DNA of 64,000 bases. It comes from Bin87 sp965207585. Lineage in GTDB: Bacteria > Chloroflexota > Dehalococcoidia > Lucifugimonadales > UBA3495. Under the pieces are notes generated by a model. The model was not told the DNA's origin. It was given only the letters and a program-made list of their open reading frames with translations, and searched no databases. Every line of letters starts with the position of its first letter. The stretch's first letter is position 1. The stretch is from contig CBDBMT010000003.1 of assembly GCA_965207585.1 (NCBI GenBank), forward strand, positions 1,550,001 through 1,614,000. The letters are read 5' to 3'. A program made the position numbers and the translations under genes. Of this stretch, positions 17,717-26,906 are shown piece by piece.

Positions 17717-19176
17717 CTAGGCTTTCCGCATTTTCAAGCGGCGTAGGCGAGGGAATCCACCATTCGGTGGTACAGAGTGGCAGGGAGTTCCCGTACATCG
17801 GGGTCGCCAGTCGACAGTTCGAAACCCTCTGACGCCAGCCACAGGTGGCGTCGCACCAGGGCGATGGCGTCCACGAAGGTCGGCGACGGTTTGTCGTACC
17901 AGGCGGCCCTGCGCTGGGTCATGGGGTGCTGTTTCTGCAGGGCGTGGGCGGCCAGGGTGGTCCAGGAGAAGAGACCCAGCAGGACGGGGGTAGTGCGGGC
18001 GATGGCCAGGTCGGACCATTGGCGCTGGGTCTCCACTCCCAGGTGGGTGCGCACCTCCTGAAAGGTCACTTCCAGTTGCCAGCGCAGGACAAACCACTGG
18101 AGGATCTGGGTCGGGTTCGCCGACGGGTCGGTGCAGAGCAGGGCCTGGGGGTCGAAGGCGCCCTGGGGATCGCGGATCAGCACCCAGCGGATGGTGACGG
18201 CCGGTTTGCCCGAGCGGTACCAGACAGCGGTCTGGGAGGTGAGTTCCACGGTGCGGGTGGTGCCGTCGTACCAGGACACCGCGGCGACGGTCCACGCCAC
18301 GTCGGCTCGCTCAAGGAGCGTTTTGAGCGAGGGTCGCCGCTCGCCTTTCAGCGGCGGCCGGCCGTTCTGACCCGGCTGACGAGGCGGCGCTGGCGCGTAC
18401 AGAGCGGCGTCCAGGCGCAGTCTGGCGATGAGGGTTACGGGTTCACGGAGCGACTGGCAGCAGCGCAGCAGGTCCAGTACGGCGTAGCCGTTGTCGCCCA
18501 CCAGGACCAGCTTACGCTGGGGCAGCCAGCGGCGCAGTTGCATGACCATCTGGCGGGCCCAGTCGGTCACCTTCTTGTGCCGGCGTCCCTGCTGCTGGTG
18601 GTAGCGAGACGAGGGCGCCAGCACCGTGAGCACCGGCAACGCCCAATGGCGTCCCGCCCACGGCACGTGGCCCAGCCACATCAGGGAGATCCAGCGCAGC
18701 CCGCTGGCCTTGACCAGCTGATGGCGGCTGGAACGCACTGGGTCGCGGTAGATGGCCCGCGCCTTGATCTTGGCTCCACGACGTCGTTCCAAGGTTTCGT
18801 CGATGCCGAAGATCAACGGGCCGTCGCCGCGATCCAGATGCTGGAGTAGGAGCACCAGCAGGACGTGGGCTACCCCACGGGACGACCACACCGCTCGGTT
18901 GAGCACCGCGTGGTAGCGGGCGTAATTCCGGTCGTCGCTCAGTCCCATGACGCGGAGCGCCGCGGCCACGGTGCGTTGGCCCGGGGTCAGGATCGCGCCG
19001 ACCAGCAGTAGTTGGGCTTTCCGCCAGGTTGGGGTGGTGAACAAAGTTGCGAAGGGGAAGAGAAGGGCTACAATGGCGTCGGGCAGGGTGAGCATGGTCG
19101 GGCCTTTCCGTCGAAAGTGGGGTCAGGCCAGCTTACCCTGTCTTTTTACTTTTTCTAAATTTTGCAGAAAGTCCAG
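17717..19176 (-). mobile_element. 1460-bp IS, copy A (IS4-like DDE group)
   Basis: Ends are imperfect inverted repeats of about 14 bp (CTAGGCTTTCCGCA at left; complement of TGCAGAAAGTCCAG at right). A 5-bp CTTGG is duplicated at 17712-17716 and 19177-19181. A second copy at 50086-51545 has the same length and, by eye, the same sequence. Target is the large recombinase gene. Confidence 0.95.
17734..19095 (-). CDS. IS transposase, DDE, copy A
   Basis: 453 aa. DDE residues by motif: Asp99 (FGIDET), Asp201 (LVGDNGY) and Glu342 in the F-x2-R-x3-E-x6-R signature (FVLRWQLEVTFQEVR), the YREK signature of the IS4 group with Phe and Arg in place of Tyr and Lys. A 5-bp target duplication fits this group (ISH3/IS701-like; exact family needs comparison). 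The gene fills the element, so it is autonomous. Intact reading frame and identical second copy suggest current or recent activity. Confidence 0.92.
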   Translation of the reverse strand: MLTLPDAIVALLFPFATLFTTPTWRKAQLLLVGAILTPGQRTVAAALRVMGLSDDRNYARYHAVLNRAVWSSRGVAHVLLVLLLQHLDRGDGPLIFGIDETLERRRGAKIKARAIYRDPVRSSRHQLVKASGLRWISLMWLGHVPWAGRHWALPVLTVLAPSSRYHQQQGRRHKKVTDWARQMVMQLRRWLPQRKLVLVGDNGYAVLDLLRCCQSLREPVTLIARLRLDAALYAPAPPRQPGQNGRPPLKGERRPSLKTLLERADVAWTVAAVSWYDGTTRTVELTSQTAVWYRSGKPAVTIRWVLIRDPQGAFDPQALLCTDPSANPTQILQWFVLRWQLEVTFQEVRTHLGVETQRQWSDLAIARTTPVLLGLFSWTTLAAHALQKQHPMTQRRAAWYDKPSPTFVDAIALVRRHLWLASEGFELSTGDPDVRELPATLYHRMVDSLAYAA

Positions 19177-21262
19177 CTTGGATGCCGAGTGGGATCAAGT
19201 GTTGGAGTTTATGCGCTCGGAGAATATCGGCGGCGTCCGTGCCGCCAGGAAAGTCATCGGCCACGTGTACCACGCGCGCGGCATGGCGTCTCCGGCGGCT
19301 GACCGTCGCGTCGGCTACGCGCTGGGGACGCGACAGGCGGCCTGGCAGGAGAACGTCGGCGAGGATCGGCGTCAGAGCATGATCCGGAGCCAGGCCGACT
19401 ACGAGGGGTGGTGCAGTCGCCATGGCCTGGATCCGGCGCCGGCCAGCGGGGAGCAGGTGGTGGCGTTCCTCGAGAGCCTGGGAGACCGGGGGTCTGAGGC
19501 TATGGTGCGGGCGGCCAACGTGGCGGTGTCCTTCTACCAGATGGAGCGTGGATTCCGGGCGACGGAGGATCATCCGGCGGTGCGGGAGATGTTGCGCGCC
19601 AGACGTGCCCGCAAAACGGCCGGCGACGGGATCGTTGGTTTCAGGAACGAACGCCCCGGGGGCGTTGTCGCCCGACATCGGCGTCATTGGGAGCACTGGC
19701 GTGACGACCGGGGGATTAGACCGGGAGCGGCCACGGCTGATGATGTGCTGGGCTACTTGAGGGGCGTGGAGCACCAGAAGGTGGCGGGGCAGCGTCTTCA
19801 TCATCTGCGAAAGTCCTGTCCGGAGGAGGGCGCTCTGTGGTCGGATGAGGCGTCCCAGTGGCTCGCTGGGTTCCGGTCTCATCTTGCCGCCGGCGATGTG
19901 CCGGGCGTGGTGTTGAGAAACCGGACCCGCACGGTGCTGGAAGAGTGGGAGGCCGACGCCGAGGCGCTGGCCAGTGGTCCGGTCAGGGTACCAAAGGGGT
20001 TGACCCTCGAGGAGGTGACCCGCCGGCGCAGGTCGGCTGCGGCCCCTCGGCTGTCGCCGAATGTCCTCGAGGGATACGCACTCGCCTGGGCGGAGTTCAC
20101 CGACTGGCTGCAAGAAAGGCAGATTGTCCTCGGAGAGGTGGAAGAGGAGACGGTGCGGGTGTTCCTCGAGATCAAGGCCGAGTCAAACCGGGTCAACACC
20201 CTTCGAAACAAGCTGTACGGCGTCGCGTACGGGTTTGGGCGCAAGGGTTTCGTGTCTCGGGACAATCCGGGGCTTGGCGATGATCCGGCCCTTTTCCTCG
20301 AGGACCTGAAGCTTGAGCGCAAGGAAGCCGCGTCTCAGATGGACCCCATACGGGAAGCTGAGTTCAGGGCGATTGAGGAGACCGCGATGGTGCCGCGTCT
20401 TGGGGAGAGGGAGTCTGCGGCTGAGATCCGCGGTGCCCGCACGATTGCGTTGGTGCGGATGATGTTCGACGGCCTGCTGCGGGGCGCCGATGCGCGGCGG
20501 GCGATGTGGTCCCACATTTCGAGGTCTCCGGACGGCAGCGGTGTCTTGCTGTTGCCCTATTCGAAGACGGACCGCTACGGCCGCAGCGACGTAGCGTACG
20601 TGTCGCCTCAGGCTTTGCACTACCTGGATCTCATGCGCGATCTCATGGGATTCTACGGGGCAGACGAACGGGCAGACGGCCGTATTTTCTGGTCGAACCG
20701 GAGCGTGTTGGAGAAGACGATCAAGCAGGCGGCTGCCGATGCCGGGCTGGAGGGGCGTTACGGCGCGCACAGCATGCGGATCGGCGGCGCGCAGGAGCTG
20801 TGCATGGCCGGCTTTTCGTTTCCCATGATCATGCTGGCCGGTAGGTGGAGTGAGGTGCGAACCGTGAAATTGTACGTTCGCAACATCGCGGTGCAGGACT
20901 CGGCAATGGCGAAGCTCCAGCGGATTCTCCTGAGCGGGGAACACCGGCTTGGGCCGGAAGCCAGGGGCGCCGACGTGATGACCTGCTACAACGCCGTGAG
21001 GTTTACCGTTGGGTAGCCGGGAGATCATCAGGACGTTCAGCTGCTGCACCAGACCAACCAGCGGTGGTTCGGCGTTCCGCTGCGCTTCAGAAGTCGAGCG
21101 TGGTTCCTTGGCGTGCCCAATGGTCGACGTCCACATGGTGTTGGCTCGTGTCCAGCGGCACGTCTTGCCAGGCCACGGGACGGCCCACTTCGGGTTCGCC
21201 AAGCGGCAGCAGTCATTGTCCAATCGGCTGGTTCACTTCAAACACAAACTGGAGGTGTACGA

Positions 21263-21928
21263 ATGGAAGACAACCGCATTGATCCTATGGGGTCGGATGA
21301 CGCCCGAGTCGGCGGCAAGGGACAGCCGTCAGTTCACCGGCGTTTCCTTGATGCTCACGAGGTGGGTGGCGTTCTGGCCATGGTCAGAGACTGTGGCGCT
21401 TGGTGGGCGGTGACGTGCTGCCTGATCTTCATGGCTTTGACCTGCGTCCGCAGTCGCGAGGCCATGGGTGCCACTTGGGACGAGATTGACTTTGACACAG
21501 CGGTTTGGACGATTCCCGCCGACCGGACGAAACGTGGTGTTCCCCACCGGGTGCCCCTGTCTGTCCAGGCTTTGAAAGTATTGGACTACGTCCGGAAGCA
21601 GGGTGGCGGCCAAGGCTTGGTGTTCCCGTCGCGACGTGGGGGCAAGGTCATGGGCAGCGGCATGCCTTCTTTGATTTCTCGGAGGTTGGAGACGCCTGCC
21701 GTGTGGCGTGGGTTCAGGCCCAGCTTCAAGAGCTGGGCGATTGGGCGTGCGGACATTCCGGTGCTGGTGACCCAGATGATCTTGTATCAGGCGCGTTCAT
21801 ACACCGTCCTGCAAGGGGACGAGACGAGCGACCACTTCGAGCAGCGCCAGCGCGTCATGCAAGAGTGGGCCGACTTCCTGACCCGAACCATGGGACCGGT
21901 CGTGCCCGCCGATGCTGACCGACGGTGA
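21263..21928 (+). CDS. Short P4-like integrase catalytic domain
   Basis: 221 aa from ATG 21263, with GGAGG seven bases before it. Matches the C-terminal half of P4/prophage integrases: LTCVRSREAMGATWDEID, a WTIPADRTKRG hairpin, PLSVQAL, LVFPSRRGG, GFRPSFKSWA and a terminal EQRQRVMQEWADFL. The conserved His of the H-G-F-R box is Arg here (WRGFR) and the core-binding and arm domains are missing, so recombinase activity is doubtful. The frame is open upstream to about 21113 but that part does not look like protein. Confidence 0.75.
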   Translation: MEDNRIDPMGSDDARVGGKGQPSVHRRFLDAHEVGGVLAMVRDCGAWWAVTCCLIFMALTCVRSREAMGATWDEIDFDTAVWTIPADRTKRGVPHRVPLSVQALKVLDYVRKQGGGQGLVFPSRRGGKVMGSGMPSLISRRLETPAVWRGFRPSFKSWAIGRADIPVLVTQMILYQARSYTVLQGDETSDHFEQRQRVMQEWADFLTRTMGPVVPADADRR

Positions 21929-22178
21929 GATCACGATGGCTTGCCGCGCTGCTGGCGGGGTTCCTGGACGAGGGTTCACCAATGATTACGCTGAGCAACC
22001 GATGATGGCTCGACGCTCGGTGCATGGGTCTCGGGCGCAGGGACGGGTGGAGAGCGCCTTCGAGGTGTTCGAAGGCGTTCTTCACCGGTTCCTCGATGTC
22101 TTCCTGCGTGTACCCGACTACCCGCACGGCGTCGATGGCAACGAGCATGGCGCGGAGGCCTTCGCTTTGCGACGGCAT
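21855..22178 (-). CDS. Hypothetical protein, 107 aa
   Basis: ATG 22178 with AGGAA upstream. The first ~45 residues look coding (MLVAIDAVRVVGYTQED, EEPVKNAFEHLEG); the rest is basic and low-complexity and overlaps the convergent integrase end by 74 bases. Part of a minus-strand series of short ORFs downstream of the excisionase. Not recognised. Confidence 0.4.
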   Translation of the reverse strand: MPSQSEGLRAMLVAIDAVRVVGYTQEDIEEPVKNAFEHLEGALHPSLRPRPMHRASSHHRLLSVIIGEPSSRNPASSAASHRDLTVGQHRRARPVPWFGSGSRPTLA

Positions 22179-22191
22179 GATGGTTCCTGGT

Positions 22192-22425
22192 TCAGGGCTG
22201 ATCGGACGCTGGTTGGTCGCGCAAGCCTGCCATCCGGCGGATCCGGCCGAGGCGCCTTGGGTCAGCGGTCTCCGGTGGCGGCGTCTCGGTCGTCGAACAG
22301 GCGAGACCGGGCCGGACGGCCAGTGTGGCGGTCTTGCCCCGCAGCCGGAAGGCGTCCTGGCCCGTCAGGATGCGGGCAGCGAACTGGCCCTTATGTTGGG
22401 CGCCGGTGTTACTGGGACGCGGCAC
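22192..22425 (-). CDS. Hypothetical protein, GTG start
   Basis: 77 aa. Contains GAQHKGQFAARILTGQDAF and LRGKTATLAVRPGLA, which look coding. Overlaps the preceding ORF (22365-22589) by 61 bases in another frame; the two read naturally as one protein if a -1 shift occurs near 22420. Not recognised. Confidence 0.4.
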   Translation of the reverse strand: MPRPSNTGAQHKGQFAARILTGQDAFRLRGKTATLAVRPGLACSTTETPPPETADPRRLGRIRRMAGLRDQPASDQP

Positions 22426-22589
22426 GACTCTTCGGTTCTGCTGTAGCGGTCGTCAGTCTGCTGTTGAGAAAAACCGCCGGCTGTGCCCACCGCATCGACG
22501 TTCGTGTGGATGGTTTTTCCTGTGTCGAGGATCTCCGGCGGGTCAACCATCCCGGGCGGACCGAAGCGGTTCCGGATGTCTCGGGGCAT
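22365..22589 (-). CDS. Hypothetical protein downstream of excisionase
   Basis: 74 aa from ATG 22589, 13 bases after the excisionase stop. N-terminal half (MPRDIRNRFGPPGMVDPPE) looks coding; the last ~15 residues may be out of frame (see the ORF at 22192). Confidence 0.4.
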   Translation of the reverse strand: MPRDIRNRFGPPGMVDPPEILDTGKTIHTNVDAVGTAGGFSQQQTDDRYSRTEESCRVPVTPAPNIRASSLPAS

Positions 22590-22602
22590 TCGTCGCGACG
22601 CG

Positions 22603-22824
22603 CTAATCAATTCCAACGGTGTTGGGGTGCGCTTCCTCGCCCTCGCCTTGGTCGTCTGGGAGCGACAGAAATTGGTCGATGGCGGCGGCCGGAATGATGA
22701 TGCGCTTTCCAATTCGAGTGCAGCGGATCTCGCCGCGCCGGATTGCCTCTCGCACCAGCCACTGGCTGACGCCAAGCACGTCAGCGGCTTCTGAGACGCT
22801 GTAGGCTTTTTTGAGGTTTTCCAT
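22603..22824 (-). CDS. xis: Excisionase-type helix-turn-helix protein
   Basis: 73 aa. YSVSEAADVLGVSQWLVREA is a textbook MerR/excisionase-like winged helix, followed by IRRGEIRCTRIGKRIIIP and a short acidic tail. ATG 22824 has GGAG nine bases upstream; ATG 22839 would add five residues. Divergent from the integrase at 23285. Together they form the int/xis recombination module of an integrated element; Xis would bend attachment-site DNA to direct excision. Confidence 0.85.
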   Translation of the reverse strand: MENLKKAYSVSEAADVLGVSQWLVREAIRRGEIRCTRIGKRIIIPAAAIDQFLSLPDDQGEGEEAHPNTVGID

Positions 22825-22839
22825 TGGACCGTTCTCCAT

Positions 22840-23284
22840 CCGGTTTCGTACGTTGCGTTGAGCAACGTGACGTGGTGGCGTTTGTGGTTTCGCGCGGGAT
22901 TGTAACGTCGGTTGCGGTTGCGTTATCCCGGGCGAGAAAATGGCGGTTTTTCGGCCGCAGATCGCCCGTGATATGGCGCTCCGCCGCGCCATTCCCGCAC
23001 TCGCGGTGGACGAGTAACGGCGCAGTCGAAAACATGGGGAATATCGCCCCGGGACGCGATACAGATTCGCCGGCGTCGGATCAGCCGTTGGCCCGACCGG
23101 GCCTGTGCCTCGCGGCGGACCGGGTCTCCTCGGGCAGCGAAGCCCCGTCATTCGCAGACCCAAGGTCTGTCCGCCCTTATCGAATGACGCGCAACGTTTC
23201 GTCGACGCTGTGGCCGTCCGTGACTCATTGACTGGCGGAACTCTTTCCGCGAGTCCAATCGGACCAACTAACAAGGAGGAAATC
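22840..23284. other. Divergent intergenic region, xis/int
   Basis: About 445 bases. No ORF I can support. AT-richer blocks (gttttcgcggccg, cggtttttcgg) and a CGGGACGCGATAC stretch are likely regulatory for the two divergent genes. The integrase Shine-Dalgarno AAGGAGG is at the right end. Confidence 0.5.
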
Positions 23285-24412
23285 ATGAGAGGAGAGATCG
23301 AACAGCGGAGCCCGGGCTCCTGGCAAATCCGGGTGTTCCTAGGCCGTGATGAGCACGGCAAGCGCATCCGAAAGAACGAGACTGTCCGGGGGAAGAAGGC
23401 CGACGCTGAGCGGCGCCTCCGCGAAATTCTGGGCCAGATGGACCACGGGGTGGTCCCCTCCGTTGAGCGCTACAAGCTGGCCGAATGGCTAGAACTGTGG
23501 CTGAACGATGTCATTGCTCCGGAGAAGGAGCAGAAAACATTCGACCGTTACGAGGCGGCCAGTCGTCTCCATGTCGTACCGAACCTCGGGAACGTGGAGA
23601 TCTCGAAACTGTCGCCGCGCCATGTGCGTGAGTTGGAAACCAAGCTGCTGCGTGACGGCATGGCTCCGAAGGGAGTTCAGTTGGTCCACATCGTCCTGAG
23701 TGGCGCCATGAAGCACGCACTTCAAATGGAGCTAATCTCGCGGAATCCGGTGGCGTTGGTTTCCCCTCCATCCGTGCCGTACTCTGAAGCTTACAGCCCT
23801 GACATGGCGCAAGTGAGAGCCGTGATCGCCGCAGCAGAGTCCACCGGCCACTACCTGTGGCCCTGTGTCTACCTGATCATCTACACTGGGATGCGGCGCG
23901 GAGAGGCGTTGGCGTTGGCGTGGGAGAATCTGGACCTGGAAGGACATACGCTCCGAGTCGAGGCATCGCTTGTCGTCGCCAAAGAAGGCGGCATCGTGAA
24001 ACACCCAAAGACAGAAAGTGGGCGACGTACCGTGGACCTCGACGCAGAGACGGTCGCGGTGCTCCGCGAGCACGAAGGCCGGCAGCAAGAACTTGCCGAT
24101 CAACTGGGTGTGGAGCCTCCTGAATGGGTTTTCCCACGCCAGGACCTGTCCGGTTGGTGCCATCCCAACACCTTGGGGTATTTCATAAAGAGCTTACGCG
24201 AAAGGGCTGATTGTCCTGACTTGACGGTGCGGAGCCTGCGGCATTTCCACGCATCCATGGCGTTGGAGACGAGCAAGAACCCAATCGTGGTCGCGAAACG
24301 AATTGGTCATGCCAAGCCCAGCACCACGATGAACACCTACGGTCATGTACTGCCCGGTTGGCAGAGCGAAACGGCGGAGGCCGTTGCCGAGAAGATCAAC
24401 GGGGACTCGTGA
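23285..24412 (+). CDS. int: Tyrosine recombinase / phage-type integrase
   Basis: 375 aa from ATG 23285, with AAGGAGG five bases upstream. Domains in order: arm-binding N-terminus (GSWQIRVFLGRDEHGKRIRK), core-binding domain (about 65-160), catalytic domain with Arg in TGMRRGEALAL, Lys in KHPKTESGRR, His-x2-His/Arg in LRHFHASM, His in IGHAKPSTT and nucleophile Tyr in MNTYGHVLP. Full length and all active-site residues present, so probably functional. It sits with xis on one side and a tRNA-end-like sequence on the other, the classic arrangement for an element that integrates into a tRNA gene. Confidence 0.93.
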   Translation: MRGEIEQRSPGSWQIRVFLGRDEHGKRIRKNETVRGKKADAERRLREILGQMDHGVVPSVERYKLAEWLELWLNDVIAPEKEQKTFDRYEAASRLHVVPNLGNVEISKLSPRHVRELETKLLRDGMAPKGVQLVHIVLSGAMKHALQMELISRNPVALVSPPSVPYSEAYSPDMAQVRAVIAAAESTGHYLWPCVYLIIYTGMRRGEALALAWENLDLEGHTLRVEASLVVAKEGGIVKHPKTESGRRTVDLDAETVAVLREHEGRQQELADQLGVEPPEWVFPRQDLSGWCHPNTLGYFIKSLRERADCPDLTVRSLRHFHASMALETSKNPIVVAKRIGHAKPSTTMNTYGHVLPGWQSETAEAVAEKINGDS

Positions 24413-24417
24413 ATTTT

Positions 24418-24439
24418 GTGGGACAAATGTGGGACAAAC
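24418..24439. repeat. Tandem 11-bp direct repeat after int
   Basis: TGTGGGACAAA occurs twice back to back just after the integrase stop. Such tandem copies near an attachment core can be arm-type integrase sites. Confidence 0.55.
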
Positions 24440-24485
24440 CCGCAGCACCCTGCCTTGTTGGGCTGTGTTAGACTGCGCTCCGTAA

Positions 24486-24608
24486 GTAGGAAATCTCGTC
24501 CAACAGGGCCCTGCAACACCCGACTTTAACCAAGTTGGCGAGTCCCTCCCTCGGCACCAATTCTCCGATTTCCTACTCAGAAACGGCTCCAAACGGGGCC
24601 GTTTTCGC
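24486..24608. other. Putative attachment site: tRNA 3'-end-like tail and terminator
   Basis: 24533-24559 ends GAGTCCCTCCCTCGGCACCA, like the T-arm and acceptor tail of a tRNA including CCA, but no matching 5' acceptor or anticodon arm precedes it. An 11-bp inverted repeat (AGTAGGAAATC / GATTTCCTACT) brackets it, and a GC hairpin AAACGGCTCC / GGGGCCGTTTT at 24581-24605 followed by T-rich DNA looks like the tRNA terminator. Interpreted as an attachment junction left by tRNA-gene integration. Confidence 0.45.
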
Positions 24609-24726
24609 TATTTTGCCGACCATTTGCCGACCAAATCCACAACCGCCGACATCGCTCTACCGCACTGGGCTTCACTCAGCGCGTTTTCGTAAGTCTCAAT
24701 ACTGCCGGCGCACCGTGCCAACTCGT

Positions 24727-25010
24727 AAGCTGGGCTTCCCGCATTTCAAGCGGCGTAAGCGAGGGAGTCCACCATTCGGTGATCCAGAGCGACGGGCAAT
24801 TGCTGCGTGTCGGAGTTGCCTGCCGACAGTGAGAAATCTTCCGACGCCAGCCAAAGGTGGCGTCGCACCAGGGCGATGGCGTCCACGAAGGTCGGCGACG
24901 GCTTGTCGCACCAGGCGGCGGTACGCTGGGTGATAATGGGCGGCCAGGGTGGTCCAGGAGAAGAGACCCAGCAGAGCCGGCGTGGTGGCGGGCGATGGCC
25001 CGTTGCCTCA
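24727..25010 (-). mobile_element. Diverged fragment of the 1460-bp IS
   Basis: Bases match the left end and the 3' end of the transposase gene of the IS at 17717 (end sequence CTGGGCTTCCCGCATTTCAAGCGGCG; C-terminal protein RRHLWLASE-like segment), but with many differences and internal deletions. It is an older relic that lost the rest of the element. Confidence 0.8.
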
Positions 25011-25031
25011 TCGAGGAATGTTATCGAAACG

Positions 25032-26348
25032 TTAGCACCGGGAATCCGTTCCAGCCACCGCCATTTCCGACGGTCCGCTGGGTGCCGTTGATGCTGCAGC
25101 AGTCCCGGCGTAAACCAGCTCCTTGGCCATGATGCCCCGCCACTCTTTCAGCCGGCGCTGCATGGTTCGCAACTGAGCCTCGCTGAACCGGTCCGGGTGT
25201 TCCGACTTCAACCGTCCCATCAGTGCCTTGCCGGTTGCATCCGGCTCGGCCCGCAACCAGACCAACACGTTTCCCCAAACGCCCTCGAATGGGTCCTTGC
25301 GAGTGCGCCAGTGCCGAGGTTTTCGCACGCGAGCTGCGTAGGTGGGCCGGACCTCACTCTCGCGCCACAGCCTGGGCAACTTGGCGAGGAACTTGCTCAG
25401 GCTTTCACCATGCGGGGTCTCCCGCACTTCCGGTGAGGTCGCCGCCATCAGGGAGGACTGGGCTTCGCGGATCGCGTGCAGCAACAGCACCGGGTCCAGC
25501 CCAGACCGGTAACGGATCAGTGCCGCCCTCATCTCATCACTGGTTACGTCATGCTGGATCAACCGATCGCAGGGCATGGTGGACTGACTGTAGCGCTTCA
25601 CGGTCCTGCTTCCGTCCCTGGTCTTGTCAATCAGCTTGAACGAGGGCTGGAAGAAGTTCACGTACAGCCGCAACGCCCTGTAGAGTTGCGCCATGGTCTG
25701 TCCCTCGACCTGGTCGGAGTGGCGGTCATGACCTACGAAACACCGCACTACGTTGCCGTTCTTCTGCTCGATCCAGGCCTGGTTGTTGCTGCAGTAAGGT
25801 CGGGAACGGGTGATCTCGATGCCCCGGTCGGTACAGTACCTGATCAGCGTCTCGTTGATGAACGCACCGTCGTTGTCCGAGTCGATGCCGCGGGTGCGAA
25901 AAGGCAACCTCTGACCGATGGCTTCCAGCCCCTCCACGATCAAGGACTACTCCCGGACCAGGAGAGCAACGGCTTCGGTCCACCCAGTGCAGATATCGGT
26001 GGCGACCAGGCTGTGGATGAATGATCCGGACAGGGGTCCACCGCTGTGAACCACCAGATCAACTTCCAGATAGCCCGGTGGCGGTCCGTTCCAGTCGTTG
26101 TACGTACGCACCGGAACCCGCTTCCCCATGGACCGCCGGCGCCGAGGCCTCCGCCGACTGCCCGCCGTGGGACGGATTGGTTTCAGGAGACGATCCAGGG
26201 TGGCCGCGCTGGCCGCTAACAGTCGATCCCGCACCTTTTGGTCAAACGCGAGGTGACCATGGCGCTCCATGGACTCCACCAGATGCGGCATCGCCGCCTT
26301 CAAACGCTTCCCGGAGATGCGATCGGCAGCTTCCCAGATCACGATCAC
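25032..26348 (-). pseudogene. Integrase-core transposase with an amber stop
   Basis: A single frame encodes a DDE rve-type transposase: N-terminal helices (IWEAADRISGKRLKAAMPHL), first Asp in LEVDLV, TDICTGWTEAVALLVRE, a TAG at 25947-25949, then LIVEGLEAIGQ, the second Asp in GIDSDNDGAFINE, and Glu in QKNGNVVR-type segments. The usual ~100 N-terminal residues are missing. Homologues of this group normally read on without a break here, often with Gln, so the TAG looks like a nonsense change. Terminal repeats not identified. Confidence 0.8.
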
Positions 26349-26465
26349 CGCTTTTCACTGCCGACCCACCTGACAACTTCTTCACCGTTTACCACCACCA
26401 AACCCGGTACGCGCAAGGTCAAACTTCAAGTGGGCAAAATTTCAACACAATGATATAGTTGGGTT
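26349..26465. promoter_or_regulatory. Likely promoter region of the seven-gene operon
   Basis: AT-richer than its surroundings, ending in CAACACAATGATATAGTTGGGTT just upstream of the ATG at 26466. TATAGT could serve as a -10 element. The downstream XRE protein may bind here. Confidence 0.4.
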
Positions 26466-26906
26466 ATGATTCCAGATTTCGAGGCAGACGGCAATTTGCC
26501 ACCAGGTATCCATTGGGCAACTTGGGACGAAATATTCACCAGGTTCGGAGCCACAACTTGGCGCCGCGAACTTCTCCGCGGATTGCAAGCTGCCCTAAAC
26601 GCGCTGCAAGCAGCCGGGTGTCAGACGGTTTACGTGGACGGCAGCTTGGTAACCAGCAAATTACGACCGGGAGATTACGATGGTTGCTGGGAGGAAGCTG
26701 GCATTGATTTTTCAGCGCTGGACCCAGTCCTACTCGATCTTGGACCAGGCCGCGTGGCCCAAAAGGCAAAGTTCGGTGGTGAGTTGTTCCCGGCATCCAT
26801 TTCGGCTGACCCAGAAGAACACACCTTTTTGGAATTCTTCCAGATCGACAAGGAGACGGGCCGAAAAAAAGGCATTATTGCCCTGGACCTAGGAGGGCTG
26901 ACGTGA
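26466..26906 (+). CDS. Nucleotidyltransferase-like protein (DUF6932-like)
   Basis: 146 aa. The core YVDGSLVTSKLRPGDYDGCW has the G-S-x(n)-D-x-D pattern of minimal nucleotidyltransferases; PPGIHWATWDEIFTRFG and AQKAKFGGELFPA match a family I know as paired with XRE regulators. Its last bases overlap the next gene's GTG (GTGA). First gene of the operon. In toxin-antitoxin pairs of this shape the nucleotidyltransferase-like partner can modify its partner or tRNA; which applies here is not visible. Confidence 0.75.
   Translation: MIPDFEADGNLPPGIHWATWDEIFTRFGATTWRRELLRGLQAALNALQAAGCQTVYVDGSLVTSKLRPGDYDGCWEEAGIDFSALDPVLLDLGPGRVAQKAKFGGELFPASISADPEEHTFLEFFQIDKETGRKKGIIALDLGGLT

Larger units (their letters stand above)
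17515..21016 (+). pseudogene. Large multi-domain tyrosine recombinase split by an IS
   Basis: ATG 17515 has GGAGG upstream. The N-terminal 67 codons stop at the IS (17717-19176); coding resumes at 19182. Removing the IS plus one CTTGG joins the two in frame (GAT codon) and gives 678 aa. The joined protein has about four successive SAM-like core-binding units: TRRNYRRSWRACCEWFAA; RSQADYEGWCSRHGLDP; ARHRRHWEHWRDDRGI; and LEGYALAWAEFTDWL. A catalytic domain follows with Arg (LLRGADARR), Lys (SKTDRYGRS), His-x2-Arg (AHSMRIG), Trp (AGRW) and Tyr (KLYVRN). Such a repeat of the core-binding domain is unusual; the usual length is 300-450 aa. The C-terminal part downstream of the IS may still be translated, but lacks its proper start. 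Confidence 0.88.

Noticed and set aside
17845..18849. 334-codon plus-strand open frame, repeated at 50214-51218
   Set aside because: It is antisense to the IS transposase, which has clear DDE motifs; the frame recurs only because the IS is duplicated.
20183..21223. 346-codon minus-strand frame
   Set aside because: Antisense to the recombinase catalytic domain.
24484..24559. Complete tRNA gene
   Set aside because: No 5' acceptor complementary to CCTCGGC and no anticodon arm; only the 3' tail resembles a tRNA.
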